The translations under genes and the position numbers were made by a program. A stretch of DNA of 64,000 nt, from the NCBI RefSeq assembly GCF_910592395.1, contig NC_088314.1, positions 19,488,070-19,552,069 on the forward strand, in the 5' to 3' direction. Positions 32,901 through 42,730 of the stretch are shown in pieces; position 1 is the first letter of the stretch, and every line of letters begins with the position of its first letter. Origin of the DNA: Lineus longissimus. Its lineage: Eukaryota > Nemertea > Pilidiophora > Heteronemertea > Lineidae. Below the pieces are notes generated by a model, which was given only the letters and a program-made list of their open reading frames with translations, was not told where the DNA came from and did not search any database.

Positions 32901-35135
32901 CTTTGTTTACAAGTATAAATGCTGCGAATCTTTTGGCTGCTGGCATTGATGAAAGTAAGTTGCTTTAATGAGTATGGTTTGTTGATTGCTTGGCCAATTA
33001 GGCGAGCACCTGTACAGACATACATCAATAAAGCTTTTTCCTTGGCGAAGGAATGCCGCATGCACATCAAGGTTACCCTTGAAAACTGAGACAAGGATAC
33101 AATCTGGATTGAAAACGGCGAGACAATAAGAAACGTGCGTCATTGTCAAAACCAATGCTTTATGTAAAGCAGCGAAGACGCAAGTCTTGCATGCCATAAA
33201 AATGGAAGTGGTGTTGATAGATAATATAATTAGCGTATATAACACGACACTGCGACTGGACAGTGTACATTGCTAGGAAATGTTTTCAAGCGGTTTCACA
33301 TTCACCAGTCGCACCATGTTCCCCGGGCCCTTCACTCATGCCGGCCGGGCTCACCCGGCTGCTGGACAGCAGCCCGCATCATACGAACACTCCGATGCCC
33401 GAATGAGCGGCAGAAGTGCTCCTCAAATCCCGTCCAATTACTTCACCAGAATATACATTAGTCTCCAAAGTATGTTCCAGATAAGCAAGAACATGCAATG
33501 TTTTCAGAAGGTCTTGCAAAATCAATAGCACGAGTAGCCGCCATGTTGATGTTTCCCGCGCGAGCGTCTTGTTGCTAGGGGGAGATATCGGCAGACGAGA
33601 TCGGCCAGCCGTCAACACGGTCAGCCAACGATTACCAGCTTTTACGCAATATTTCCAATAACTCAATGGAGAATCAAAAACAGGTGTTCTGGTCGCAAAC
33701 TCTTTGATATATCTTTCGAAGATACCCACCACGGTTGCCATTTTCAGCTTCGGAAAAGCTCATTGAAACATTTGATTGGTCAATTAAAACCTCAGGCACG
33801 GAGCTGAGGCCAGGGCAATAGATTTTCGGCTAATCTGATTGGACGCTGAGGCTTGAAATCTCAAAAACTTAGAATTGATTGAGAAGGCCGGATGTGAATT
33901 TAATCAATTTTTCTCAAAGAAAACCAATGGCCTTGTTCTTCAACTGTAAAGAGCGTTTAATGAATCAAAACTTATTGTTTGCATAAATAATATTTCAGAT
34001 TCCTTCAAACAGAGAGAGGTTTTTTGTAGGTATGCGAAATGTTTCCCCACACGCACCCACGCGCCGTAACATGGAAAGTTATCCGCAAGCTATTGTGGAA
34101 TGTTAGCTTTATAAGTCTTAAATTATATTCAAATATTTCCAAAACTATATGCGAGTAAATATCTGTCACATTCCGAAGGCCTAAAATAAGGGATATATAT
34201 ATATATACCTGTTGCTTAACTCTACCTAGTTGCACAGCTTAAAAATAAGTTTCTAAAGAAATGATCAGGTATATCTTACGTATTTCTTGCAAAAAGGTCT
34301 GTCAAAATCAGTAAACTCACAACCATTACTGTAGCTGTCTATTGAGCAATAAGTATTAATCTCGTAGGATACTATCGTAGCGGAACCACCACCAACTGGT
34401 TTGGACGTAGGACGATAGCCTACACTTTTTTTGTTAAAAAATCGTTTGTGGAAAACGTTGAACAGGCTTTAAGTATGCAAACCTTGGAACGCAATAATGT
34501 CAACAGATCACTTTACGACCCAGACTCTGAGATCTAGACTGGCCTTGGCAAAAGAAACTGGGAGGACAAATCGAATCAGGGGTTCTTTCCTTGAAAAACA
34601 CACGAAGTTAACTTAAAACTACATTAAACATCCACAAGTGACAAGAGTTGAATTTTATGAACATTTTCCCCGTTCCCGCGATTACCTCTCCCACTCTCCA
34701 GTACCAGAGTTAACAATGATGCGATCGTCCCAGCAACCGACCCGCTACGGAGAATCATTACAAATCATGCGAAGATGGTTCGATTTGAGAAAATACTGTG
34801 GCACTACACAGCTGAATTCGGAAACAATGTCAGTTTTGGAATAATGTCAAATCGACTATTTAAGAAACAGGTCCAAAAGGATGTCACTTCAGGTTTCAGA
34901 GACGTTAGCGACTGACAGGTGGTTGAGAAAAAAACACCTCATTTGACAAAGTTGTCATGAGGATGTAAGAGATAGGGATAGCGCCAGGTTTCACAAAAAA
35001 GAAGCACTTTGGTCGAAAGTATGAAATATGAGAAGGTGATGTAAAGTTGTCTTACCGTATTCTGAAGAGCGACCTCATCACAAGCATAACCGCCAAGCCA
35101 GTGAATACAGTTAACCAGATTAGTACAGCAGCCAT
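26904..35135 (-). CDS. Cytochrome P450, CYP7/CYP8 type (4 exons, 485 aa)
   Basis: Exons 35135-35056, 29446-28539, 27653-27478 and 27197-26904 join with matching GT-AG phases. Residues 1-26 (MAAVLIWLTVFTGLAVMLVM) form the ER signal anchor. RKGEPPL follows as the proline hinge, then TVIMDPHNYEAF typical of CYP7/CYP8. The I helix (about 265-285) reads YNTFRLSFWALAYLL and lacks the usual AGxxT, as in CYP7A/CYP8. The K helix ExxR is ESFR (335-338), followed by YPPAIHKDPEIFEDP and FKYDRF. The haem ligand is C419 in FGSLCTG, three residues shorter than the family's FGSGxxxCPG loop. The C-terminal EILPPVNDV matches CYP7A1. Relatives hydroxylate sterols (7-alpha, 12-alpha) or isomerise prostaglandin endoperoxide. 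The substrate here is unknown, and the short loop questions ordinary catalysis. Confidence 0.9.
31818..31864. repeat. CCAAT-pair dispersed repeat, inverted copy
   Basis: It reads GATTGGACAACAAACCGGTG then ATGCAG and ends TTTTGATTGGA. It matches the core of the copies at 24385 and 47369. Confidence 0.6.
33315..33470 (+). CDS. Candidate exon of an unknown gene in P450 intron 1
   Basis: I do not recognise it. From the ATG at 33315 the frame reads MFPGPFTHAGRAHPAAG and on to IPSNYFTR with strongly C/G-biased third positions, unlike the surrounding AT-rich DNA. A CAG (TTCACATTCACCAG) precedes it and a GTATGT donor-like site follows near 33470. It is antisense to the P450. No homology is claimed and the ends are uncertain. 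Confidence 0.25.
33636..33741 (-). CDS. Candidate first exon of an unknown gene in P450 intron 1
   Basis: The ATG has a near-ideal context (AAAATGGCA) and reads MATVVGIFERYIKEFATRTP and on to YWKYCVKA before a GTAATC donor. CCAAT boxes lie about 40 and 100 bp upstream on the coding strand (ACCAATCAA, TCCAATCAG), as in a TATA-less promoter. No downstream exon could be assigned with confidence, and I do not recognise the product. Confidence 0.3.
35056..35135 (-). CDS. P450 exon 1 encoding the ER membrane anchor
   Basis: 26 codons form a single hydrophobic helix ending in basic residues (MRSLFRI). The donor CG|GTAAGA leaves two bases that complete an arginine codon with the first base of exon 2 at 29446, giving the expected RRKGEPPL hinge. 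The phase match and correct position relative to the hinge support this distant exon. Confidence 0.85.
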
Positions 35136-35351
35136 GATATCTATCGGGAGTTGCGATCCAAAGTGAAGTTAAGAAACTCGGAGTACGTCCTGAAGTGAGT
35201 GTTTCTTCAATGTTGCACGTTAGGGTCTTGTCCCTGAAATGACAAGGAGACCAAGTCATGAGGTATTTATTTAACTCAGCACGTGTCGATTCCTGAGAAA
35301 TACGCACCGCGTCACTAAACACCGCTGGGCGGGCGTTTATGCTAATGACGT

Positions 35352-35356
35352 CCAAT
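35352..35356 (-). promoter_or_regulatory. CCAAT box upstream of the P450
   Basis: GACGTCCAATCAGAAA lies about 220 bp upstream of the P450 start codon. The orientation is reversed relative to the gene, which NF-Y tolerates. It also resembles part of the dispersed CCAAT repeat, so its role is uncertain. Confidence 0.3.
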
Positions 35357-36782
35357 CAGAAATCGGATTTTTACGCCGAGTAGAGCCATGACACAAACAC
35401 ACTATTTCTGGCTATTGCAGCTTGATGATTAACTGAATGACTGACAGTACAGTGGGTTGAGGTTTTGTTGTTTCTTCCGGTTAGCCTAGTTGATTCATAC
35501 TCTGGGAGAAATCTCTCAATCGGTAGGGTACCAAAAAATAATCAATACTTCATTCATATTAACTCACCTAGGGACACAACGGTCACATCCGACTCAAGGA
35601 ATATATCACAATCGCTTTTCACAGCGAAATAATAACTAAAGCATGCTTACACGACTAAAGCGTGTTATAGCCAAAACCTCGTGAAAGAAAACATACACTG
35701 AACGTATTCACAATCATGTTGGTCTCACTCTCAATGAGTTGTAAAGATTACTCCATGGTACCGCCGAACACCGCAGCGTGGCGGCAGTGGTCTCGCTGAT
35801 CCTACATTTCTCTCACAGAGAAACCATTCTGCCTGTCGACGCCTGGATGTATCAATATGCAGTTTATCTAGTCCAGGGGGAAATTGCTTTAGTTAAATGC
35901 CCCTTGGTGATGGACGGTTTCTTTTCATTGCGGCTAGGTAGAAGTGTTAGTCAGTTTCGAAAGAAGTGTTGGTTCTTCTTCCGAAGGACCAACAATTGAT
36001 AACAATATTCCGTAATGCAACTGGTTTTATCTGTTTTATTTCATTCTTGATAGCCTGATACCAGGTATATGTGCTCGATGATGTTAGATATTGAAGAAAA
36101 CAGCATTTGTATTCATGATCTGAATAGAAATATTCAGTACCAAGATACTGACTGGCGCCCTACGTGGCCTTTCAAACGATCGCCTGCTAAAGGAACTAGG
36201 CCCGTAGTCGCCTCACCGCAACAATGACACCTTGTCAGTCACTTTATCTCCTATAGATCTATGATCAATGATGCATCGATTTCGATAATTCTATCAGAAA
36301 TATTTTTTCAGATACTGATAGGATTTGTACTGATGCCCTGATAGTTCAGCCAATGCATCATTTCGCAGTTCTTCACGAGTACTCGACCGGCACGTAATTT
36401 CAGGCATGTACGTACAAAGTGTATACATGTATGCACGCAGTGTACATTGCAATGCAATGCAATGCAATGCAATGCAATGCAATGCAATGCAGACGGACGC
36501 GAAGAAAAAGCTGCAGCTTATTCTCTGATGAGGGAGGGAAGTTTGGCAAAACAACAAGTAATAAGCCATCTACATTGTCTTCAAACGTATTCAATTTTCG
36601 CATTGGTTTCTCTATGTTCAAGAAGTATAAAATTATAGCATATAGAACAAAAATCAATCTACTACTGTACAATGATTACAATAGATATAAAGAACAGTGG
36701 TAAACCTTTTCTTTTGTGCATGTACATTGTATTAACAGAATTGACGATGGTAAATAATTAAGCGACAATACACATTTCACCA
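35357..36782. other. Upstream flank of the P450, no gene recognised
   Basis: AT-rich unique sequence with one pentanucleotide microsatellite. It presumably includes the P450 promoter at its left end. Confidence 0.4.
36447..36491. repeat. Pentanucleotide microsatellite (TGCAA)n
   Basis: About nine perfect copies of TGCAA, a unit that contains the palindrome TGCA. Confidence 0.95.
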
Positions 36783-37035
36783 TTTATTTGAGGAACATTT
36801 ATAAATCATCAGACCTGCTTCGGGCGCTTCACCTTCGGAAAATCAGAAAGGGTACCACCATCATCGCATGCAGAAATAGGACATCCTGGATTTTTTCCGC
36901 AATCTGTTGATCGGCCTATCCATGGATAAGTTTTGAAATCATTTGTTTGTAACTGATCAGAAATTCCATCTTCAATAGCTGATGACGAAAGCACAATATC
37001 TTTTGACGAATTTGACGGAGCTTGAAATGCAAAGA
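36783..37035 (-). CDS. Candidate terminal exon with poly(A) signal
   Basis: An open frame of about 75 codons on the minus strand (APSNSSKDIVLSSSAIEDG to DFPKVKRPKQV) stops at 36809, and AATAAA follows 20 nt later (36788-36783). The composition is soluble and Ser/Asp/Lys-rich. A weak acceptor (TTTGCATTTCAAG) precedes it at about 37022. The stop and poly(A) spacing suggests a real 3' end. Upstream exons could not be fixed and the product is unknown. Confidence 0.3.
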
Positions 37036-38339
37036 AACTCAAAATAGACGGTATTATAATGGTTTTTCATTGATGAGAGATGCTTCGGGCGGCCCATTGT
37101 CCCATCGCCAAAAATACACATTTCAAAAGTATGGCTTGAGTAAATACAAAACAATAATTAACGACACGTATATATGAGTTATTTTGATAATTTCATTTGG
37201 AAACTATAGTGTCTTTTTTGCCCTACGTTTGTTTTTTAATGTTTTTCCATACTTTGAATGTTTAATTTAGCTAAGACTTAAAGTGCCTTCGAGAAAGCTT
37301 TTGTAAGATCATGAAGAGCATAGGTCAAACTCGTAATGAAACTAATAGATGTGCTCAAAAAGCTTGAAATTAGCGATATTTTAATTCTGGTATTGGAAGA
37401 TGCTCCTCCCACACACCGTGGGAAATCTCGATCGGTCTCTCAGTATCCTCATCGGTGGCACGAAGAAAGTACTATCTGATGGAAGGCCTGAACAGATTTC
37501 TGAAGTTTTTAAACAAATACGTGTAAATCTATGGATCATATTCAGGAATTTCATAAAGCAGGATTTGTTCCGACTTTCGGCGGTCTCCTCCAATTAGAAC
37601 TGCCAAATACTGCGTCGCCGGTGCAGCTATCAGATATGAGCCAATCACGTGGCAATAGTTTTGGTTCTTTTTGAGGCGGGTGAATGGACAAACCTTGATG
37701 CCATCCTGCTTATACGTGTTCCCAGAGCAACCCTGTTTAGGGGACAAATTGATGAAATTGACGAAGAGATAGTACCCAAAGCTGAAATGCATTTTCAAAA
37801 ATTGACTGCAAAATGCCATGTGTTTTTGGAAACGAACGCCTTTTTATAAATTTTGCTCACGGATACATCCATGAAATTGTATGTGCGAGACAGTTGTTCA
37901 TATCGGTATCAAAAATGCATCTGAAGCAGTCCCAACTAGAGAAAACTTGTCGATCGTCCTCAAAACATACAAACATATCAACATGCACATTTTGTCAAAA
38001 CAAAATAGTTTGATGGTCGTTCAAGTGTCGCTGAGTACTCCTGCGTTTGGGATAGCGCCATTTATTATGCATCGCCACTATTGATGCAAACAGTATATTG
38101 CCCAATAAAATCATATACACAGCTATTTTTATTCATTCATTTACTATTTTGGTAGATGTTTGTGAATCAACTTACACTTTGTAAATTGCCTGGATTCGGA
38201 TTTAGTTCTTGACCTTGACAATGACCTTGACCAGGTCAGAAATCGCATTCCGCTTCATCATTTGTTGATGTGACCTAACGGTTTTGCATTTTCGTCAAGT
38301 CGACGGCTTGGAAAGGCCTAGTTTAGTTTTTTATCCTTT
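37036..38339. other. Region with long overlapping open frames, unassigned
   Basis: Between 37.38 and 37.85 kb both strands stay open for 65-96 codons. The minus-strand frame ending LLYEIPEYDP and the plus-strand frame EWTNLDAILLIRV both look protein-like, but neither has clear splice sites or a recognisable family. It may be a decayed gene or element. Confidence 0.25.
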
Positions 38340-38606
38340 TATCATCATCACCGCCGTCACTGTCTAATCATGATTGCCGTCATCATCGTCATCGTCTTCA
38401 TCATTATCATCATCTTCATCCTCATCGTGGCCGTCATTCATCGTCGTCATTATCAGCTTCAGATTCTTCGTCATCATTTTCATCATTATCATCATCATCA
38501 TCATCATCATCATCGTCATTATCTTCACCTTCATCTCCGTAATCGTCGTCATCCACTTCGCTTTCTTCATCATCGTCAATGCCATCGTCATCTTCAGAAA
38601 GATAAT
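38340..38606. repeat. Imperfect trinucleotide (ATC/GAT) tract
   Basis: An interrupted trinucleotide repeat. On the minus strand one frame reads almost only Asp and Glu (IDDDEESEVDDDDYGDEGED, then more Asp, stop). Most interruptions fall at third positions. It could be an acidic exon or simple sequence decay. Confidence 0.7.
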
Positions 38607-39501
38607 TGGTAATTTAAAAATCTTATGTAATCTCGAGTTCCGTAATTGGCAATAAATGGCAACACCACCTTATTAGCCATTTCTTGAGAATCTGAGATGT
38701 TTTGCCAAAAAGACGGCTATCAGATGATCCGAATTGTTTTGTTTACTTTCCCTGGAAGACCGTCTGCTTACCACGAGGCTATTTCCAATACACCAGGGGA
38801 TGTGTTATTTTCATCTCATGACGTAATCGATTTCGAGGTCCCGCCCCAGAATACGGAATGAGATTTAGCCGAGACAGCAACAATAGTGTTTAGTGGGGCA
38901 GTTAATTTGTCCCGTCAGTATCTTGATTAACTTGGCACGTACAGCCCATCGAAGGCGCCGAAATTGTAGTAAGCCACGAACGATGCAATCATGAGAATGA
39001 GCTATAAACGTTTTGTCACCCGACAAGGACAACATGAGTGTAAATCATCAACAATATTGCGTTTGAGTTCTTGTTCTTTTCAGGGTGGACTTCTGAAAGG
39101 AGATCATAGCAACCTGGGTTACACCATTTATCACACCTAGGCCGAGATTACATGAGTAACGGAGTAAATGGAGGTTTCGGAGAACGGGTCGATGTAAGAG
39201 AGATGTTGTCAGGAATTGCTTGTTTTGATCTCGCGTTGTTATGCAACTGCGTCACGTGCTATGAAGAAAAGCTGATTTAGATCAAAGCTATTGCATCACA
39301 GGAACGCTGACACACCATCCACCAATATCATCTGTTCCGTGAGATAAATAAAGAGAGTGGCGTCAACAAAACTCATGTAAAGTTTATGAGTGAAATGAAA
39401 AATGATCATCAAGGCAATTTCTTTTTCATGTTGATTCACATCTGTACTGAAGATCGGTTTAAGCTACGAAGCCAATACATAGCTTAAAGACAAGAACATT
39501 A
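38607..39501. other. No recognised feature
   Basis: Unique sequence without splice-supported frames or repeats. Confidence 0.4.
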
Positions 39502-39666
39502 CGGCGAAATTCATAAAGGGCGTTTAAGGGTTAGACGTGTACAACTTCTCTCTAATCAGTTTCAGGGCCTATTCATATTCTGTGAAGATTTACATGAAGG
39601 GCCTGAATCTGTCTATTCAGTAGTTAAACGCTGTTTTAAGCTAAACGCCCTTTATGAATTTGGCCG
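39502..39666. mobile_element. MITE-like fold-back element, family B
   Basis: Terminal inverted repeats of about 25 bp: CGGCGAAATTCATAAAGGGC on the left and its complement (GCCCTTTATGAATTTGGCCG) on the right. The interior is short and non-coding. I saw only one copy in this window. Confidence 0.75.
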
Positions 39667-39672
39667 GACTAT

Positions 39673-39840
39673 AATGTTATCAAGATTAGCCCTGACAACC
39701 CTTTGATAAGACTGTAGAACAATGGGAGTTTTGGCCGGTGTAGGTGCGAGCGGGCTTTGTTTAAAGACAATAGGCCGTGTATCAAGCCTGGCTTGAATTT
39801 TTTTGAATACGAGAAGAGGAGCAAAATAGCGTACTTAATG
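39673..39840. repeat. Dispersed repeat R3, copy 1
   Basis: It shares GCCCTGACAACCCTTTGATA, GTAGAACAATG and GCGGGCTTTGTTTAAAGACA with two other copies at 45504 and 52534. It directly abuts the family B fold-back element. Confidence 0.75.
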
Positions 39841-42099
39841 TTGTACAAATTTTTGTTCGTCGTTTGGGTTGTGTGCGTCCCCAAAGGTTCTACTACTTGA
39901 GTGTAACCTTATCGTTTAGCGGATGTTTTAAAGAATTAGTTCTTGAAAAATTTGCTGTCGATTCATGATCGAAAATTGTCAGACAAATATCGGGCTAACA
40001 TCATGCTGCCTTATCTTGCCCGTATCGAAGATGCAAACTCGCGCTAGACCTGAACTGGTGGAATAGGTCACGCTTGACCTTACTGTTACTGTTTAAGAAT
40101 GACTGTTCATCGCACAAGTGTGATGTTCAGGTTATAACTAATTCGCAAGAGATGCCGTTGGTGACTGGTCATACTTCTGCCAAGAGCTGTTCAATGGGTT
40201 GACCCAAGTATCGGTATGAACGGCATTACTAAGCGCGAGATCATGGAGTAAGACTGTTGTTGTTTACGCCATTTGGTGTAAATATCAATATGATAAAGCA
40301 CTGACGAGGTGACTCTGTCAGTGACCCTTGTATTGGTGTTTCCGCATATGAATGAAAACACTTCTGTCCAGAAGGGTTTGCGATAGCGGAACTGAATTTA
40401 CTCTCACGAACGCCATTCGACGTAATGATGCGTCAAAATGCTTCATCGAGGCCAATTTGGCGAAATACGTCTTGTAGTATTTCCGCTTCCGGTGATGATT
40501 TTCAAGACCGGAAGTGGTTTCAAGGTCGCGAAAGCTGTGGAAGGGTTCTGTTTGTGGTGAAATTGTTGGAAACACTGAGTAATGACAATGATGATCTGAA
40601 ATTACCAAGGCTAAGATCGATGAGGTGACACAGCATGGAAGGAATTACTGATGCATTATGTTTAGTGTATGGTGACGGATTAAGGTATCTGGTTCGATAG
40701 AGATCATGACATCACATTCAGAATGTTTAGACATCACATCAATGTGATTGCATCGTGTTTTCACCGTAACCTTCTGCTACATATGTACTGTAGTGCCAAA
40801 GACACCAAAAACGTAGTCCTTCTTTGGTATGATAAATCCTTTCGCCTATACACATGAATCGTTTTGAATATTTCTTGCCTTTGCCCAGTAAATATTAGAG
40901 CAGGTCAAGGCCAACCCGAAATCAGGAACAAATCTATATATGGTCAGTACATACTAGCACCGCGAAGAGCATACGTATGTCGCCCCCACGCGTCGGCAGT
41001 CTACAAAGCCGTGCTCTGGTCAATAAGGAAATGGTCGAGAAGCAGTTTAATAAAGCTTAGAACATAGGCCTTGTGTTTTATCCTTATATGTAGACATTGT
41101 TCGGCCATTCGTGTGTTTGACTAAGTTATGTTCAATGTTTGCCTTAGGAATAACGCCGCGTGTTTACAAGTATATATGCAAAGTGAACCTTCCAAATACA
41201 AACAGCTAATTTCATGGCATTTTAAGATGACCAAGAATCATGTACAACACTTGTAAATTTGGTATAACTGTTTGGGTCTTGTTGAGCAGTTGAGCAATTG
41301 ATGCGTTTGGGATTTCGGATCCTAAAAATAGCCACACGCGAGAATCTGATCACGTCATTAAACTTCCGGGTCTCCGTTGACGACTTGAGACTGTGTCGCC
41401 TAATTTCACGGGATGTTTACATCTCAAATAATACCCTCTGTTTTCGGTTTGTTTTACCATCAAAAATTTCACTTTAAATATTATATTTTATCAAAGAATG
41501 TTAAGGCGTTTTGTTGAACCCGTGGGCACACTGATTAGCAACGCCATATTTGTCCTTATCGGCCTCCTTCTAATTCCTTTGGTGATATTTAATGCGGATA
41601 AATATATTTGCAATTCAAACAGATTTACATTTTAATTTGATTTATATTTCTCTGTTTAGACATAGGTTACCACTTTTGTTTTCCTGTGGACGTCACGTCG
41701 CATCCCTTTTCATTAACCCTCGAATTTCAAAATCAGTCGTTTGAAAATAGATATTTTTTTGAAAGATACGTCCAGCCTTTGTATAGGGTCTTGCCTTTTT
41801 TTAAATTCACCAGAAGAAAAAATGTGTTACTTGGGAAGATTTATGAGAATTATTTCGTTTAATTTTGTCTCTGCGGTATTTCCATTTTTTAAAAAGTTGT
41901 AGGGGGACGGAGTTGGCACACGGAGTAGTTGTTGACTTCCGGTCGTTTGTGGTTAAGGTAAGGTTTGGGTAAACAGATTCAATGTACCAATATCCACATA
42001 CGTCAACGACATCCTCATCGACGGCGATCACGAACTTGGGTACGTTCTCACGCCAACAAAGATTTGGGATCGGCGGACGAGTCAATTTCGTACAAGAGC
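39841..42099. other. No recognised feature
   Basis: AT-rich unique sequence. A motif cluster at about 41.36 kb (TCACGTCATT next to ACTTCCGGG) looks promoter-like, but no gene could be attached. Confidence 0.4.
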
Positions 42100-42730
42100 G
42101 TGGTTTTGTACCAACATTCTTACCCCAAGACAACACTTTCCCCCGAACATTTCGGTGGAAACGGAAGAGAGCGGGATCCATTCTCGATGGCTTGTCCACA
42201 TATATAATGCTTGATTGACACCAATTAATGGAAAGGCCTGCGGAGAAAGGCATCGCTGGCGATTCCTGACGTAAACTCCTCAGCAAATTGACGGATTCGG
42301 AATCGAGGCCAACGCCCTGCGCGCGCATCACCGCCTGCTGATAACGAGGCGCGCATGACCCAGATTAAACAGAACCGAGAGGGAATTGTTAGAAAATTAG
42401 CGAAATCACCCCACAGGTTGATCATATGTTGAAATATTTCATCTAGACATTCTGTTTCGATATTCCAGTAGGCCCCGGAGTGTTTTACGTAGGAGCTAAT
42501 TAATTTGCAAAGGGAATTGTTCAGGGAATCATTGAGATTTCCGGGCGACAATACGATAGCCCGAAACGCTTTAACAGAATGTGTCAGAGGCGCAGCCAGG
42601 CGGAAAACCTGGTCTCATTTCCGAGGGGACAAGATAGCTCTTTTGTCGCGTTATTATCCCGCGATTGAGAATGAAATCCAGTATTGCCCCGAACGGGGAG
42701 AGATGCGGCTTTATTTGAGCAATGAATAAT
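42100..42730. other. GC-richer block with open frames on both strands
   Basis: Three frames stay open for 75-174 codons and CpG is locally frequent (GCGCGCATC and similar). No family is recognisable and no splice-consistent exon set emerges. It contains homeodomain-like ATTAATTG sites. It could be a conserved regulatory element or an unrecognised exon. Confidence 0.3.

Larger units (their letters stand above)
29447..35055. other. First intron of the P450 gene (5.6 kb)
   Basis: A large intron between the membrane-anchor exon and the body of the P450. It contains one CCAAT-pair repeat (31818-31864), a CpG-rich block at 33.3-33.85 kb with two candidate exons, and a ZNF143-like TTCCCACAATGCACC motif at about 30153. 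Otherwise it is unique AT-rich DNA. Confidence 0.6.

Noticed and set aside
33636-33741. PEX16 N-terminus for the MATVVGIFERYIKEF exon
   Set aside because: A loose resemblance (Y..F..R.P then LSY), but spacing differs and no further PEX16 exons were found.
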